A stretch of 64,000 nt of DNA, from contig NC_060209.1 in the NCBI RefSeq assembly GCF_021130785.1, positions 24,180,001-24,244,000 of the forward strand, written 5' to 3'. Source of the stretch: Homalodisca vitripennis (lineage: Eukaryota > Arthropoda > Insecta > Hemiptera > Cicadellidae). The position numbers were made by a program, and so were the translations under genes. The notes beneath the pieces are model-generated. The model was given only the letters and a program-made list of their open reading frames with translations, was not told the origin of the DNA and did no database searches. Within the stretch, counting starts at the first letter, position 1, and each line of letters begins with the position of its first letter. Below, piece by piece: positions 38,548 to 50,054 of the stretch.

Positions 38548-38650
38548 TCCTAGTATTATTATAAATGCGAAAGCGCTTGTTTGTTTTGCTCCACGCTTAA
38601 ACTATTCAACCGATTATACTAAATTTTACATGGACATTCTTACAGTCCGT
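38548..38650 (+). mobile_element. Helitron 5' end
   Basis: Starts A|TCCTAGTATTATTATAAA, i.e. TC preceded by A as expected for A^T insertion. It continues TGCGAAAGCGCTTGTTTGTTT, then CCACGCTTAAACTATTCAACC, the widespread arthropod Helitron leader (TATTATAAATGCGAAAG, TTTGTTTG, CACGC..AAACTA.T.AACCGATT). The downstream extent and matching 3' end are not defined. Confidence 0.6.
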
Positions 38651-40055
38651 GGTATGAATATAGGCCTATTCTTCTTTCCAAAATCCTTCTGGGATACACC
38701 CCACTGGTCTTTAATTAAAGTGGCTAAAAATCCTATCTTGGACTCTAAAGTTCTGAAATATTAATTAAAAGAGCTTGTCTTACGTAATAAACTGTTATGT
38801 ATAAAGTGCTTATTATTTTCTATTTGTTCTATTATATTCATAAAGGGTAAGTTCTCTAAGAAATAATAAATATTTTAACGCCCTTTTAGATTTCAGCGAT
38901 TAGGTAAGTACTCATCTAACTTAAAAATGGCCTAAACTTAAGATGGTCAGAATTTGACACCGAAGACCACTTTTGAAGCAGTCAGCAAGAACTATGCTAG
39001 ATGAAAGTTTCATAGACTGTAGTTTTAAATTAATGTACCAACTCCAGATCAATATTACCAATATTTTTTAAATTATACAGAAACAAACCACGGTGTCATT
39101 ACCTATGTACTTTAAACTGTACTTTAATATCTAAAAGAAAATTTTACTATATGAGTGTGTTATTATAAATTTAAATACTTTCATAAATCCCACTTATAAA
39201 ATAGGTTTCTTTTAGATTTTGACAGAATTAGGCTTTTCTGCTCTCTAATATACATTATTTTATTTTAAATATAAACTTTTTGATCTGCCAACACAATTAA
39301 AACTCGAAATCGGTTTTGGAAATACAATTCACTCGAACCAGAAGTGCTCATACAGAAGAAAAACCTACTAAATTGAGTGCGAAGCCGCGGATAACTGCCA
39401 ATAGTTCTTTAGATGTGGTTTAACTAAAAATAGTCTTGCCGTTAAAATTCTAGTTAGTATCGTATACATTGTTTTCTTGTCCTATTTAAAGATTTGTGTT
39501 TTTGTCTTAAGTGAGTGAAGGAAACTGTTTTGTTTATTTGTTTTAAATGTTTTCATCATCAATTATCTTTAAACCGATTTAATGATGCTGTTTTTATAAA
39601 ATGTTCAACTTAACCGTCTCAATTTTCTAAAATGACACATTTTCAAGAGAAAACAGCTTTCCTTTTCCAGTAACGCAGTAGCTTTCTTTTAGTAACTGTT
39701 AGTTCCGAGAGTTTATTTACAATTAAAACAAAAATACAGAATATTATTCATCCTCATTACATTGGCAATATCCAGTTGACGGTTGAGGTGTGCAGGATGA
39801 TGAGATGCAGATGGAGTTGTATCATTTACATAATCTAATTGGCCGGACCAGTTTCCTTAACACACCGAGATTTGCATACTTTAAAAGTCCATCTTGTAAA
39901 TGAGATCAAGACCTCTTAAGTAGCTCCAGCATAATTAATCGCTACACAGATTATGACAAAATAAGTAGCCTGCGTAAATTAAAAGGATTTATTGGTGTTA
40001 ATGAAACTGTTCCAATTTGAGAAACATACTATAATGAAGTGATATTATTGAAATA
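38651..40055. other. No recognised gene
   Basis: May belong in part to the Helitron that starts at 38548, but no helicase, Rep or 3' terminus in that orientation was seen. Confidence 0.4.
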
Positions 40056-40566
40056 CTAGCTGAACCGGCACGCTTAGCTGCGGCTTGGGTATTATCCAAA
40101 TAATAGAATTATGCATTTTTAAGTATTAACAAATAATGAGTACAATAAATACGTACAGTAATTAATACAAAATTATTTATTGTTTTACAAACATACAGGT
40201 ATGAATTACATGTTGTTAAGTAAGTATGACAAATTTGATTATTACCTCAAACAATTATGCTATTATAAATTATAATTTGTGTGCAACATTTTTCGGTATT
40301 CTTTATTTTGTTAATATAAATTTCATATAAACTAGATGGTTAGCAACACGTGAGGATGCCATATATAATTGGCCTTTGGAGAGACATGGATTTTCTAAAT
40401 CTAAGTGACAAACGGACATTTTTTGTTCTTCATATTTGCTAATGGTGAATGCTAATCGAACAAGGAATTGAAGCCTCTTGAATGATATTGAGATATCTGA
40501 CGGTATCGTTGGGAAACGTGGCAACAGGGCAATTTTAATTTTTGACCTTCCAGTCAAAATAGTTGT
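40056..40566 (-). mobile_element. Helitron 3' part with terminus
   Basis: On the minus strand the element runs from a helicase remnant to a terminus ending GGTTCAGCTAG|T, the CTRR-type Helitron end followed by host T. The bases before it (GCCGCAGCTAAGCGTGCCGG) are a decayed version of the usual GC-rich terminal hairpin. The link between coding sequence and terminus in one piece identifies the other CTAG-type ends in the window as Helitron 3' ends. Confidence 0.75.
40303..40566 (-). pseudogene. Helitron Pif1-like helicase, C-terminal remnant
   Basis: C-terminal portion of the SF1B (Pif1-type) helicase fused to Rep in Helitrons, which drives rolling-circle transposition. The order of motifs fits closely: TTILTGRSK, ALLPRFPTIPSDISI, FKRLQFLVRLAFTISK, then LDLENPCLSKGQLYMASSRV, the motif VI region. 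The motif V segment, normally INK-x-QGQS, has degenerated (SKYEEQKMS). An in-frame TAA lies just upstream (about 40567), and no earlier helicase or Rep sequence was recovered. It is about 85 codons of a protein normally over 1,000. Confidence 0.8.
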
Positions 40567-43500
40567 TTATCTGGATATTTTTTTACTCTAATCTCCAGTA
40601 AAATAAAGAATAAAGAATCCAGATAAAGGAGCATTCCACTAAAAGCATAATGTATCCAATAATAAAGTAAAAATGAGCACTGCTTGTGTAAAAACGTGTT
40701 TTTGAGTATTTCAAATGCGGTCATTGAATATTGTAATTTTAATTCACAAACCACCAAGTTTACTATTATACTATTGTGAGTATTCTAAAGAAGTAATTAT
40801 CACAAACACCCTTTTCACAAACATTAAGAAAATGTATAACAGTTATGTAAATATTGGATTTAGCTCCAGTCCACATTTCTATTGCGTGCAGCATCTGAAC
40901 TCTGATGCTGTTGCAGACTGGACTCCTGAAATCTAGAGTCCTGTTCGTCTAAAGGTATCCAAAAATAGTCGTTGACGAAGAACGAAGACGTTTAATCGAA
41001 CTCCCAAATTTTTTCTACGTCAGAGATACCCAGACTGCAATTGAGAGCATTACGATGTTGACTGACAAGTTTCTAAAGCACGGTGGAGCAACCGAGTATT
41101 CTACACATCAACAGCTACAGAGGGAAGGGCTGATCCGATGTGAATGTTGAACTTACCTCCCGTTCATCTTCCTCTTACGTGCACCATCTGAAATCTGAAA
41201 TTGTGCAATCTAATGTAGAAAAATTGCCCCTATTGAGCAATCCCATGGGAATATTCTTGATAAGAGTAAGATTTCATGATATCCTCTTACTTAGGTTCCA
41301 ATATCCTGATATCTCAGAGTTAATTATTAGAGAACAGTGTTTGTGAACCATGAAAATCACAGGATAAAGTATTTTACCTGTGAAAGAACTTGAATTTTCC
41401 TCCAACCTTCCATGGCATTGTATCGAATAGCTCTAACGGTGTCAGTAAACATTTAACAATCTAGGCCTTTGTGGAGGATTCTTAAAGTCTAATTTGATTA
41501 ATGATGGGGCTCTATATAATTTTGAGAATGAATTTGGCATATTTTAAGAGCATATTATTTCAGTTCTATTGGTCAAAAGCTCTCAGATATTAAGTGAATT
41601 GCTAATTATGAATTTTAGGCTTTGCGTGTATATGAAAAATTTTTGTTGGAATGAATTACATTTGCTCCGCCATCGGTGATTTGCCCAATTCAAGAAAATA
41701 TACATACATGAAGGTCTGAACAGCCTACATTTGTCAAAAATTGAATACTTCCAACCCTTTAAATCTATTTCTGGTTTACGATATTCCAAGTGCCATCGTT
41801 TTTAGCTGTCTCAGAAGCTTTTATCTCTCTAAACAACTAAGGTGGGGTTTATGACAGTCAGAGTTTTAAAACTAATAATAGTAAGATAACTCTGTCTCAT
41901 ATCTTTCTTAATCAACTGATCAAATACTTTACAGTTAATATGCTAAATTTTACAATCAAATGTATATTTTCACTACAAACTTACAATTTTATTTTTTTAT
42001 ACACTCTATGTTTAACAGTAGTTACAGAATAGGTTCAAGTAAAAAGTGATGTTACCTTTAAATTCATTCCAAGACTAAGAATTTGAACAAATTTAAAATG
42101 GCCGATAAATAAATTAAAACAATTATGTGTTGTCGTAGAGCAGTTGATAACAATTTACAGACTATTTCAATTCATATTCACTCGGGGCAATGCATTTCTT
42201 AAGATAAGTTTCATCAACCTTACAGACCAGTGGGCCGGAGTCTTGGTTTCGCTTCTCCTTACTTATTTCACTTCTAGGTCACAAGATAACTCTATGTACC
42301 ATAAATCATATATCTCTCTATCATGGAGTTTGCTGAGCATAGATGAGTCAATCAGAACACATTATATGTTCTCTATATTTTAATACCAGTTAATAAGCTA
42401 AACTAAACCTGCGTATTTAATGGACACCATATGAAATATCACCCGCAATAACATTCTAATATATTTAATTATTAGACGTATTCAACAAACATTTATATCT
42501 TCACTCCAGAATTTTCTTGAAAGCCTTCCTTAAAACATTAATTAAATTAGTAAAACTATGCTTTTTAGAAACATCTAAACTGCACTCATGAATAACATTT
42601 GATGGACTTGCCATTAATTAGTGTGACAGTATAATCTATTTCAATCGGTATATGACCACTCTTTCAGTTGGGTTTAATCTTCTATAGAGTTTGGATGTAG
42701 TTTTTTCTATAAACAAGGATAGGCCGATCCCCGTTCAAGCCTTGTTCTCCTCGCCCCCATGGGCTACGGTCTGTACGAGGGTATTCGCCTCAGACAGTTT
42801 TTGAACCTGTGCTATCTCTAACTCATGTTCAAAGCCTGACGTCTTAGACTGCTTGTCCGTAGAATCTTTCATTAAATTTAATTTTTAAACGGAACATAGC
42901 AAAATTTATGTAAGTTATCACGTCGAATATTTATTAAAAAGTAATATATCCTAACCATTTCATTAAAGTATATACGTTCCTGTAATGTGGAAAAAGTGTG
43001 TTAATATTATGTTAAAACTAAGTATAAGACGTAAGTTCATATTAGTTGATGTATTGTTTATAAAACTGAGAATAAAGTATGGTATAACAAGGTATATAAT
43101 AAAGTCATTGAAAGTAGTGATACCAATGCCACAAATAATTAGTTGTGTTGGCAGCGATGTTGATTTATTTTATAATCCCGCGCTTTGATGATTTACAAAC
43201 ATATATGATGTTACAAATTGTTTGTCTGTAACAAATCGCTGTGTGAATGTACTCTTACGACTTTGTTCAAACGATATAGAGGTGTTGTTTATCGTGACAG
43301 GAGTGTCCGTCTGTGTTGTTTTATTTGTTTATAATATCTTTAATTGTATTAATCAATTCTCTTCTTAGTTCACTTGTCTGGGGGCAATCGAAAATTCTGT
43401 TTATTCCATAATTGAAGAGTTATAGGAAGCAAATTGACTTTTATACGTGTTTATTGTTGTGGATGTTCATTGACTGTGTCAATGTTGATCTCTTAGGTCT

Positions 43501-43750
43501 TATACAAGCATTGAATCAATAGTCTATTTTTAAATCTTATCTGTTACTACTAGTAGTAGAAATTGTATGTTATTATATATGTTAGGAACGCAGGGCTGCT
43601 ATGTAGCTTAATATTAGAAGCCAGTTTATAACCACAATATGTAAGCTAAGAGACAAAATATTTTAATATCTCATTTATTATAACTCACATATAGATGAAC
43701 TGCGTTAAAGTTCATGTAATCGTCATAATAGGAAATATATATGGTAAGTA
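40567..43750. other. No recognised gene
   Basis: Part of this may be decayed upstream Helitron. A nested inverted repeat lies at 40865-40922 and a small GC-rich patch at about 42715-42870. Open frames of 60-80 codons show no similarity I recognise. Confidence 0.4.
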
Positions 43751-43990
43751 CTTGTTGTTACCTGTGGCTGCGGAAGCAATTTTAAAATCAAAGTCCTAGT
43801 TAATTTAAGCAATTATGATATAATATGATAATTCCCCATGACATTTTTCAAACATAGGTAAACATGCATCCGGTACACATTATTGCAGTGTTTATGGTTA
43901 AAATGATCACAAGTTAATGGACTAACTCTTATATCAGGCTTTGAGCTTATAGGAGCCTTTGAGGTTTAAGCGAATTATATTTCAAGCATG
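43751..43990 (-). mobile_element. Helitron 3'-end remnant
   Basis: The plus strand reads ACTTGTTGTTACCTGTGGCTGCGGAAGC, a diverged form of the ACTAGCTGTTACCCGCGGCTTC terminus seen on the complementary strand of Helitron 3' ends. Similarity to the copy at 51570 continues inward (AAAATC-AAGTCCT, AATATGA, ATTATTTCAGTGTTTATG-like text) for about 200 bp. The CTAG itself is mutated. Confidence 0.5.
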
Positions 43991-45337
43991 CAATGAGAAG
44001 CTTGTTACTGTTAAAATATCAACTCCATGTAAAGTAGAAATCGAATTTTATGTAAAGTTTCAAAATAATAATACAAAATAAGTTTTGCGTTATAGAAATC
44101 TAGTTTTTCACACTTTAGTCTTGGAACTCGTTGAGGTGTAGGTAAAATTACCACATTACAATTTCAAAGAAGCCATTCAGTTATTAGTTCCTTATGTGAA
44201 ATAGGAATAATAGAACAGAAACGGTGTTATTATAACAATGTTTTAATAGTATTTCCACATATATAATTTAAAGAGTATTTTAACTGGATTAGATATATTT
44301 AATTTGTCACTGGCTCTGTATGAAATTGTCAATTTCATTCTGTATGAAATTGTATAGGATAACTATGTCTTTTTTATCAGCATTATTCTACATATCAAGC
44401 AAAGCGTACTCAATATTTTATAGAATAAAGAGTTTAACAAATGTTTCAGCTTCTTTGAAGAATCTCGGAAGAAAGTTTAAACTGTGAAAGATTGTTTAGC
44501 TTCAGTTCAACTTGTATTATAAAATATAAAGAATATTATCACTTTTTTAAATTCAAAAGTGTTTCGGTAAACTTTTTAGATCTTTATCTTCAAATAAACA
44601 TTTCTTGGAATCCAAGTAATATATGAAAATATAATTATCCAAATTAGTCCTCTCTCGAAATTAGCGCTTAGCAACACATTTTACAATTCATTTTTATTTA
44701 TAAGATGTGGGATAAGCTGTCTACTTTTTTAACTGAATCAATAATTATGTCAAAATTATGTTTCATAACTTACATTCAGAATGTTTGACAGAAAGATAAA
44801 GTTAAATATGGCCAAGGGCGTAGATTTAATTTCAGATAATCCTCTCAGTTGGGTGAAAGTAATATATTCGTTTCATTTAGCATGACATGTGGGCACAGTC
44901 TAATTTATACTTTTAATTTTATACTGAAATACATTTTTATGTACAATTACCATGTTTAGTATGAAAATAAATTGAGTCAGTAAATATGTAGGCTCAATAA
45001 ATAACTAGAACTAGAACTATACAATGAATGTGTATGTCTGTAAGAATTTACTTTCAATAAAGAATAATCGTGATTGAAGTGGTGATTATTATAAAAACCA
45101 AATTTGGAATACAATTTGATGCAGAAGTCATTCAACTCATAAGTTGACTATAATATAAGAACATTGGCACGTTAGTATATTCCGTAAACACATTATTTAT
45201 GTTTCTAATTAAGATCAAAGGAAAAGCAAATGAAAACAAAATATCATAATATTATTACTTTGTTAATATCAACCTCTAAACATTGTTTTAACAACACATT
45301 GTTTTAAAAACACTAAAACTGGTTATAGGTGACAGCC
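43991..45337. other. AT-rich DNA, no gene seen
   Basis: Strongly AT-rich sequence up to the retrotransposon insertion point; no coding signal. Confidence 0.5.
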
Positions 45338-45352
45338 AATGTTTTCAATATT
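45338..45352. repeat. 15-bp target-site duplication, left (R1-clade element)
   Basis: AATGTTTTCAATATT, repeated exactly at 50040-50054 (the first A may belong to the A-rich tail). Confidence 0.93.
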
Positions 45353-45477
45353 AACGGAAAAAGATCAGGGTGGAGGGAGAGCTTGCCTTCTTCAACCGCT
45401 CTTCAAGAACTCCGAGGTCGCCCCCTCAAACATCTGTGGTGAGCGGCAGGAAAGCTGAGCTGGGGACGGTGTCATTG

Positions 45478-46851
45478 ATGGCTCAAGCCATCTCCCCACC
45501 ATCCGCAACTTTTAAGTTTACTGGGAGCAACCCGGAGGACCAATTTACAGCCCTGGAGAATCCTTCACATCCCGAGGATGTGGAGACGGAACTCCTGAAG
45601 GGTATGTCGAACCTTGTGGAGTCAATGTTACAGACCCTCAAGGTCCAAAGAAACGTAAACTCTGGAATAAAAGAGGGCCACCCTAAATTAAAGGACCAGC
45701 TCCAACAGATGATGGATCTGGTTCTAAGAAGGCTGAACCAGAGAGCTGGCACTTCTGAAAAGAAGTTACCTGGCCGTAAGCGAGCTCGGAGGGCGTCCTG
45801 TCCAAGCCCTGAAGCAAAGAGCCCTAGCGACCAGAGGCCAACAATTAGCACGATGGAGAGGGCGACGCAGGTCTCTCCAAGAGGACTGACCAGGCCCCAG
45901 GATGCCTCCGAGAGGGAATTACCTCCTGATTCCAAGCCATCTGGTGACGGGGAGTGGAGGAAACGACTCTCTCAGAAGGAGAGGTGGCGGATGAAGCGAG
46001 CGGAGGCAGCCTGTAAAGAACAAGCGGTAGTAGCTCCTCCAAAAGCTCTTCCGCACACTCCGGTAAGGGAGTCACAAAGGGAGAAACCCCCATTAGCGCG
46101 CAAGAGACCCAGGCCAAGAAAACACAGGTCAGAGGCAATTCTGATCAAGCCCTTGGGGGGCGATCTTTTGCTGAAGTCCTGGGAGACCTAAAGACCAAAG
46201 CCAAGCCGGAGGATACGGCGACTGTGGTAAAGTCTATCAGACGGACTCAGAACGGAGATGTTCTACTGGAACTGGGAAATTCTGCAGACAAGGCCAAATT
46301 GCCGCCTCTCTGAAGGCAGCTCTGGGAGAGAAGGGAGCGTTCCGGGAGTTGGACCCAAAGTCCTCGGTTGAAATCCGGGACCTCGACGGCTCTCCACGGA
46401 AGAGGAGGTGATCCAATCTATCGTGAACGCTGTTCCCGAAGTTAAAGGAAACGAAGCGGGCCTTAAGGTTTGGTTGACAAAACCAAACCGGAGCCAGCAG
46501 CGAATGGCGGTTGTCGAATTAAGTGACAAGCTCGGCAATAAGCTGCTGAGCCTCCAGCACCTGAAGGTCGGTTGGGTAAACTGCCGGCTCAGACGGAGGG
46601 TGGTCGTCTCGAGGTGCTTCCGGTGCCTCGGGTACGGTCATTCCTCCAGAAACTGCAAGGGGCCCGACCGGAGTAAAAACTGTCTTCGGTGTGGCGGAAA
46701 CGACCACAAGAGGAAGGATTGCGATAAGTCCTGCTGCTTCCTCTGCAAAGGTAAGGGCCTCGGCGGGAACTCTCTAGGGCATATTCCCGGTTCTGGAAAG
46801 TGCAGCATTTTCAAAGCTGCACTTGAAAAGGCAAAGAAGAAAGTCTCATAG
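45478..46851 (+). pseudogene. R1-clade ORF1 (Gag-like, three zinc knuckles), frameshifted
   Basis: RNA-binding Gag-like protein that packages element RNA. The N-terminal part (from ATG 45478, MAQAISPPSATFKF) is basic and low-complexity, rich in Lys, Arg, Pro and Ser. A frameshift at about 46135-46165, at a run of six G, moves the product to another frame (SFAEVLGDLKTKAK). A further shift near 46300 leads to SLKAALGEKGAFRELD, and another near 46405 to EEVIQSIVNAVPEVKG. Three zinc knuckles follow: C-x2-C-x4-H-x4-C at 46615-46656, the same spacing at 46681-46722, and a longer C-x2-C...H...C at 46735-46803. The stop TAG (46849-46851) directly abuts the ORF2 ATG. Confidence 0.88.
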
Positions 46852-49842
46852 ATGCGACTACTTCAGTGCAACCTCCAGAGATCCAGAACAGTTGATGCAC
46901 TTTAGGACCAGGTTGCCCAGGAACACGGTGTTGATGCGCTTTTAGTTAGCGAGCAGTATCGTAATAGGGACACACCGTCTTGGTTTCCCGACAGTCTCGG
47001 TAATGCTGCATTTTGGGCGCGAAACAATGCAGAATTGCCGGTGCGGAGTCATGGATGCGGCCACGGTTTTACCTGGGTAAAGTGTAGGGACGTGACATTT
47101 TTTAGTTGCCACCTCACTCCCAACGAGGCCATTCAGGACTTCCGTAGCAAAATCGATCGTTTGGAAGAGCGTGTGCTTGACACCACTGGGCACATTATCA
47201 TAGGCGGAGATTTTAACGCGAGGGCCGTCGAGTGGGGAATGCCCACTACTAACTCCCGGGGGAAATATATCCTGGACTTTGCTGCCAGGGCCGGGCTTAT
47301 CGTTCTGAACGAGGGTGACATACCTACCTTCCGGCGTCCCGGGCAGAGGGGTACGATCCCCGACATAACTCTCGCGTCTAAGTCCTTGCTGGCGAGGATC
47401 TCTGGTTGGAGAGTACTGGAGGATTTCGTGGGAAGCGACCACCAGTATATTCTTTTCGACGTCCTCAATAATGACACCACCCAATTCCGAGGATATGTAT
47501 CTCGGGAAATCCCACGCCGCTTGAACACCAACAAGCTGGACGTGGTGAAGCTCACCAACGTCATAGTACAGGGAGCGTCAGTGGATCATGCGGCAGCTGG
47601 TGAGGTTAGTGCTGAGGCGTTGGTAAAATCTACGATGGGATTAATTGTCTCGGCTTGCGACCAGTCAATGCCACGCGGGAAACGCCAGCGCGTTAGGCAA
47701 CCCGTTTATTGGTGGACAGCAAAGATTGCACAGCTACGAAACACCTGCCTGAGGGCAAGACGAGTCGCCACTAGAGCGAGAATACCCGCATACAGAGTTA
47801 GCAAGACGGAGGCTTACAAGGCTGCTAAGAAAACTCTTCGCCGGGCCATCAACCGGAGCAAAGCTGAGAGCTGGAGGAGACAGAGATGATGTCGATTACG
47901 ATCCTTGGGGTCTGGGTTACAAGATTGTAACTAAGAGACTCTGCGCCCGCACTCCACCTTCCGTTATGGAGGGCGCCACCATGGAAAGGATCGTCACATC
48001 TCTGTTTCCGAATCACCCGCTACGCTCACAAGTCGCTTTTGAACGGGTAGAGGACTTTCCTCTCTTCAGCATCGAGGAGTTGGAAATGGCCGTTCGCTCC
48101 CTGAAGAGCAACAAAGCTCCCGGCCCTGATGGAAGTCCTAGTGAGGCCCTCAACAAAGTATTCCACATCAATCCCCGGCTCCTGCTGAATATGTATAACG
48201 CCTGTCTGACCAATGGGATTTTTCCTTCTCCTTGGAAAATTGCCAGGCTAGTACTGATTAGCAAAGGGAAAGGTGATCCCGATATGCCGTCGTCCTACAG
48301 GCCTCTTTGTATGTTGGACACGGCAGGTAAACTTTTCGAGAAGTTGATTCGAGCCCGACTGACTCTCGCCATTGTAGCTGCCGGTGACTTGTCCCCGCGT
48401 CAGTACGGCTTCAGGAAGGGACGATCAACGATCGACGCAACCGGAGAGGTGCAGCAAGCGGTGAACAGAGCCGAGAGCTATAACCGTTTCTCTCGCAGAG
48501 TAGTGCTTATTGTTACGCTTGATGTCAAGAACGCATTTAACTCGGCGAGATGGGTTCATATGCTGGACGCGTTGCATAACACCTTCCGCATATCTGCGGA
48601 GGCTGATAGAAGACTATCTCCGATGCAGAACTCTCATATACGAGACGAAAGACGGACCGCGCACGGTGGATGTCACTTCCGGTGCCGCACAAGTTTCCAT
48701 CTTAGGCCCGGATCTCTGGAACGTCGCTTACGATAGCCTCCTTAGGTCCGAGATGCCGGAGGAAACGGTTTTAGTTGGGTACGCCGATGACGTCGCAGCC
48801 CTAATTGCTGCACGCAACGTGGAAATGGCCCAGCTTAAACTGAACCAGGTCATGCGAGTCGTTAACAGATGGATGGAAAATCACGGCCTGTCGCTCGCTT
48901 TGAACAAAACAGAGATCGTGATTTTGACTAAGAAACGAATCGACACCGTCGTCCCATTAAGAGTGGGAGATGTAATGGTCCAGACCACGCGAGCCGCAAA
49001 ATACCTTGGCGTCTTGGTGGACAATAAGCTGACTTGGAGGGTCCAGATTTTCCGTACAGCGGACAGGGCCTCTAAGATGGTAACTCATCTTAGCAGGCTC
49101 ATGGCCAACGTCGGGGGTCCCAAGTCCAGCAGGAGAAGACTGTTAATGTCTTCAGTCCAGTCTGTGCTCCTTTACGGGGCTGAGGTGTGGGCAGACGGAC
49201 TGAATATTGAATTTTATCGGATACGGATCGCCCGGGTACAGCATCAAGCGGCGCTCCGGGTGTGTTCCGCCTACCGTACAGTGTCTGAGCCTGCCGTCCT
49301 GGTAATTGCTGGAGTCATCCCCTTCAAGCTTTTGGCAGGGGAGAGGAAGGCAATTTATCAGCGATAAGGCGAAATCGGCAAGGACACTGCAAGGACTGAG
49401 GAGCGCTCTCGTAAGTACCAGCAATGGCAAAACAGCTGGCAACAAGACGCCCGCGGACGTTGTACTGCCAGACTTATCTAACAAATCCAACCGTGGGTAG
49501 AACGGCGGCATGGCGAGGTGGATTACTACCTCACAATGTTTTTGAGTGGTCACAGCTACTTCCGGTCGTACCTACACCGAATGGGCAAGGCCGTTTCGCC
49601 GGACTGTATTTATTGCTCCGTTCCCGACGACGCAGAACACGCTTTCTTCCGCTGCCCGCGTTGGGAAAGGCCCCGCCTTGACTCAAACGTTCGGTATAAT
49701 TTCGGTGGACACGGTCTGTGACCGGATGTTGGAGGGCGAGGACTACTGGTGCTGCTGGTCCAGCTTTGCGCAGGGTATACTCCGCGGCAAAAAGAATGAT
49801 CTGGACCGGAACGCGGGACAGATCCAAGATCAGAACGGCTAG
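46852..49842 (+). pseudogene. R1-clade ORF2 (APE endonuclease, reverse transcriptase, CCHC), disrupted
   Basis: Enzyme of target-primed reverse transcription. The start MRLLQCNLQRS is followed by a TAG stop at codon 18 (46903-46905). The endonuclease keeps GGDFNA (47203-47220), GTIPDITLAS and the catalytic SDH (47434-47442). A frameshift at about 47880 leads into RT: NKAPGPDGSPSEAL, motif A LDVKNAFNSA (from 48518), then another shift near 48590. Motif B reads GAAQVSILGP, with Val (48693-48695) where Gly is the rule, and motif C is YADD (48780-48791). Two TAA stops (49365-49367 and about 49479) precede the C-terminal C-x2-C-x7-H-x4-C motif (49605-49655). A last frameshift near 49690 leads to the end at 49842. 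All domains are present but the protein cannot be made. Confidence 0.92.
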
Positions 49843-50039
49843 ATAGGTGCGAACCCTCTGGGCGTAAGCCAAAAGTAGGCCTAGCCCGAAGTTTAAAGCT
49901 TTAAGCGGTTTCCAGGCTAGAATCCTAAGAGTAGAGGAGGTTTTTAGTGGGTATTCTACGTAAGTAGGGGTCCCACACTACAGGCTGGCCACCTGTGTGC
50001 GCAAAAGAATTTTCCTGCCTCTCCCTAAAAAAGAAAAAA

Positions 50040-50054
50040 AATGTTTTCAATATT
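50040..50054. repeat. 15-bp target-site duplication, right
   Basis: AATGTTTTCAATATT, identical to 45338-45352. Confidence 0.93.

Larger units (their letters stand above)
45353..50039 (+). mobile_element. R1-clade non-LTR retrotransposon, near full length
   Basis: A 4.69-kb insertion, visibly richer in GC than the AT-rich DNA around it and framed by a perfect 15-bp duplication. It encodes ORF1 with CCHC knuckles (stop at 46851), ORF2 with APE endonuclease, RT and C-terminal zinc motif (to about 49842), a 3' UTR of about 190 bp and an A-rich tail (A6GA7, to 50039). ORF2 starting MRLLQCNLQRS and the domain order are those of the R1 clade. Canonical R1 sits in 28S rDNA; no rDNA is present here. 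The ORF1 frame is open right up to the 5' junction without an ATG until 45478, so a small 5' truncation is likely. Confidence 0.93.

Noticed and set aside
45483..45935. Long minus-strand open frames in the R1-clade element (also 46942-47564 and 49152-49872)
   Set aside because: They are antisense shadows of GC-rich ORF1 and ORF2, whose plus-strand frames carry the zinc-knuckle, endonuclease and RT motifs.
45338..50054. An rDNA-resident R1 element
   Set aside because: No 28S-like sequence is present on either side; the flanks are AT-rich unique-looking DNA.
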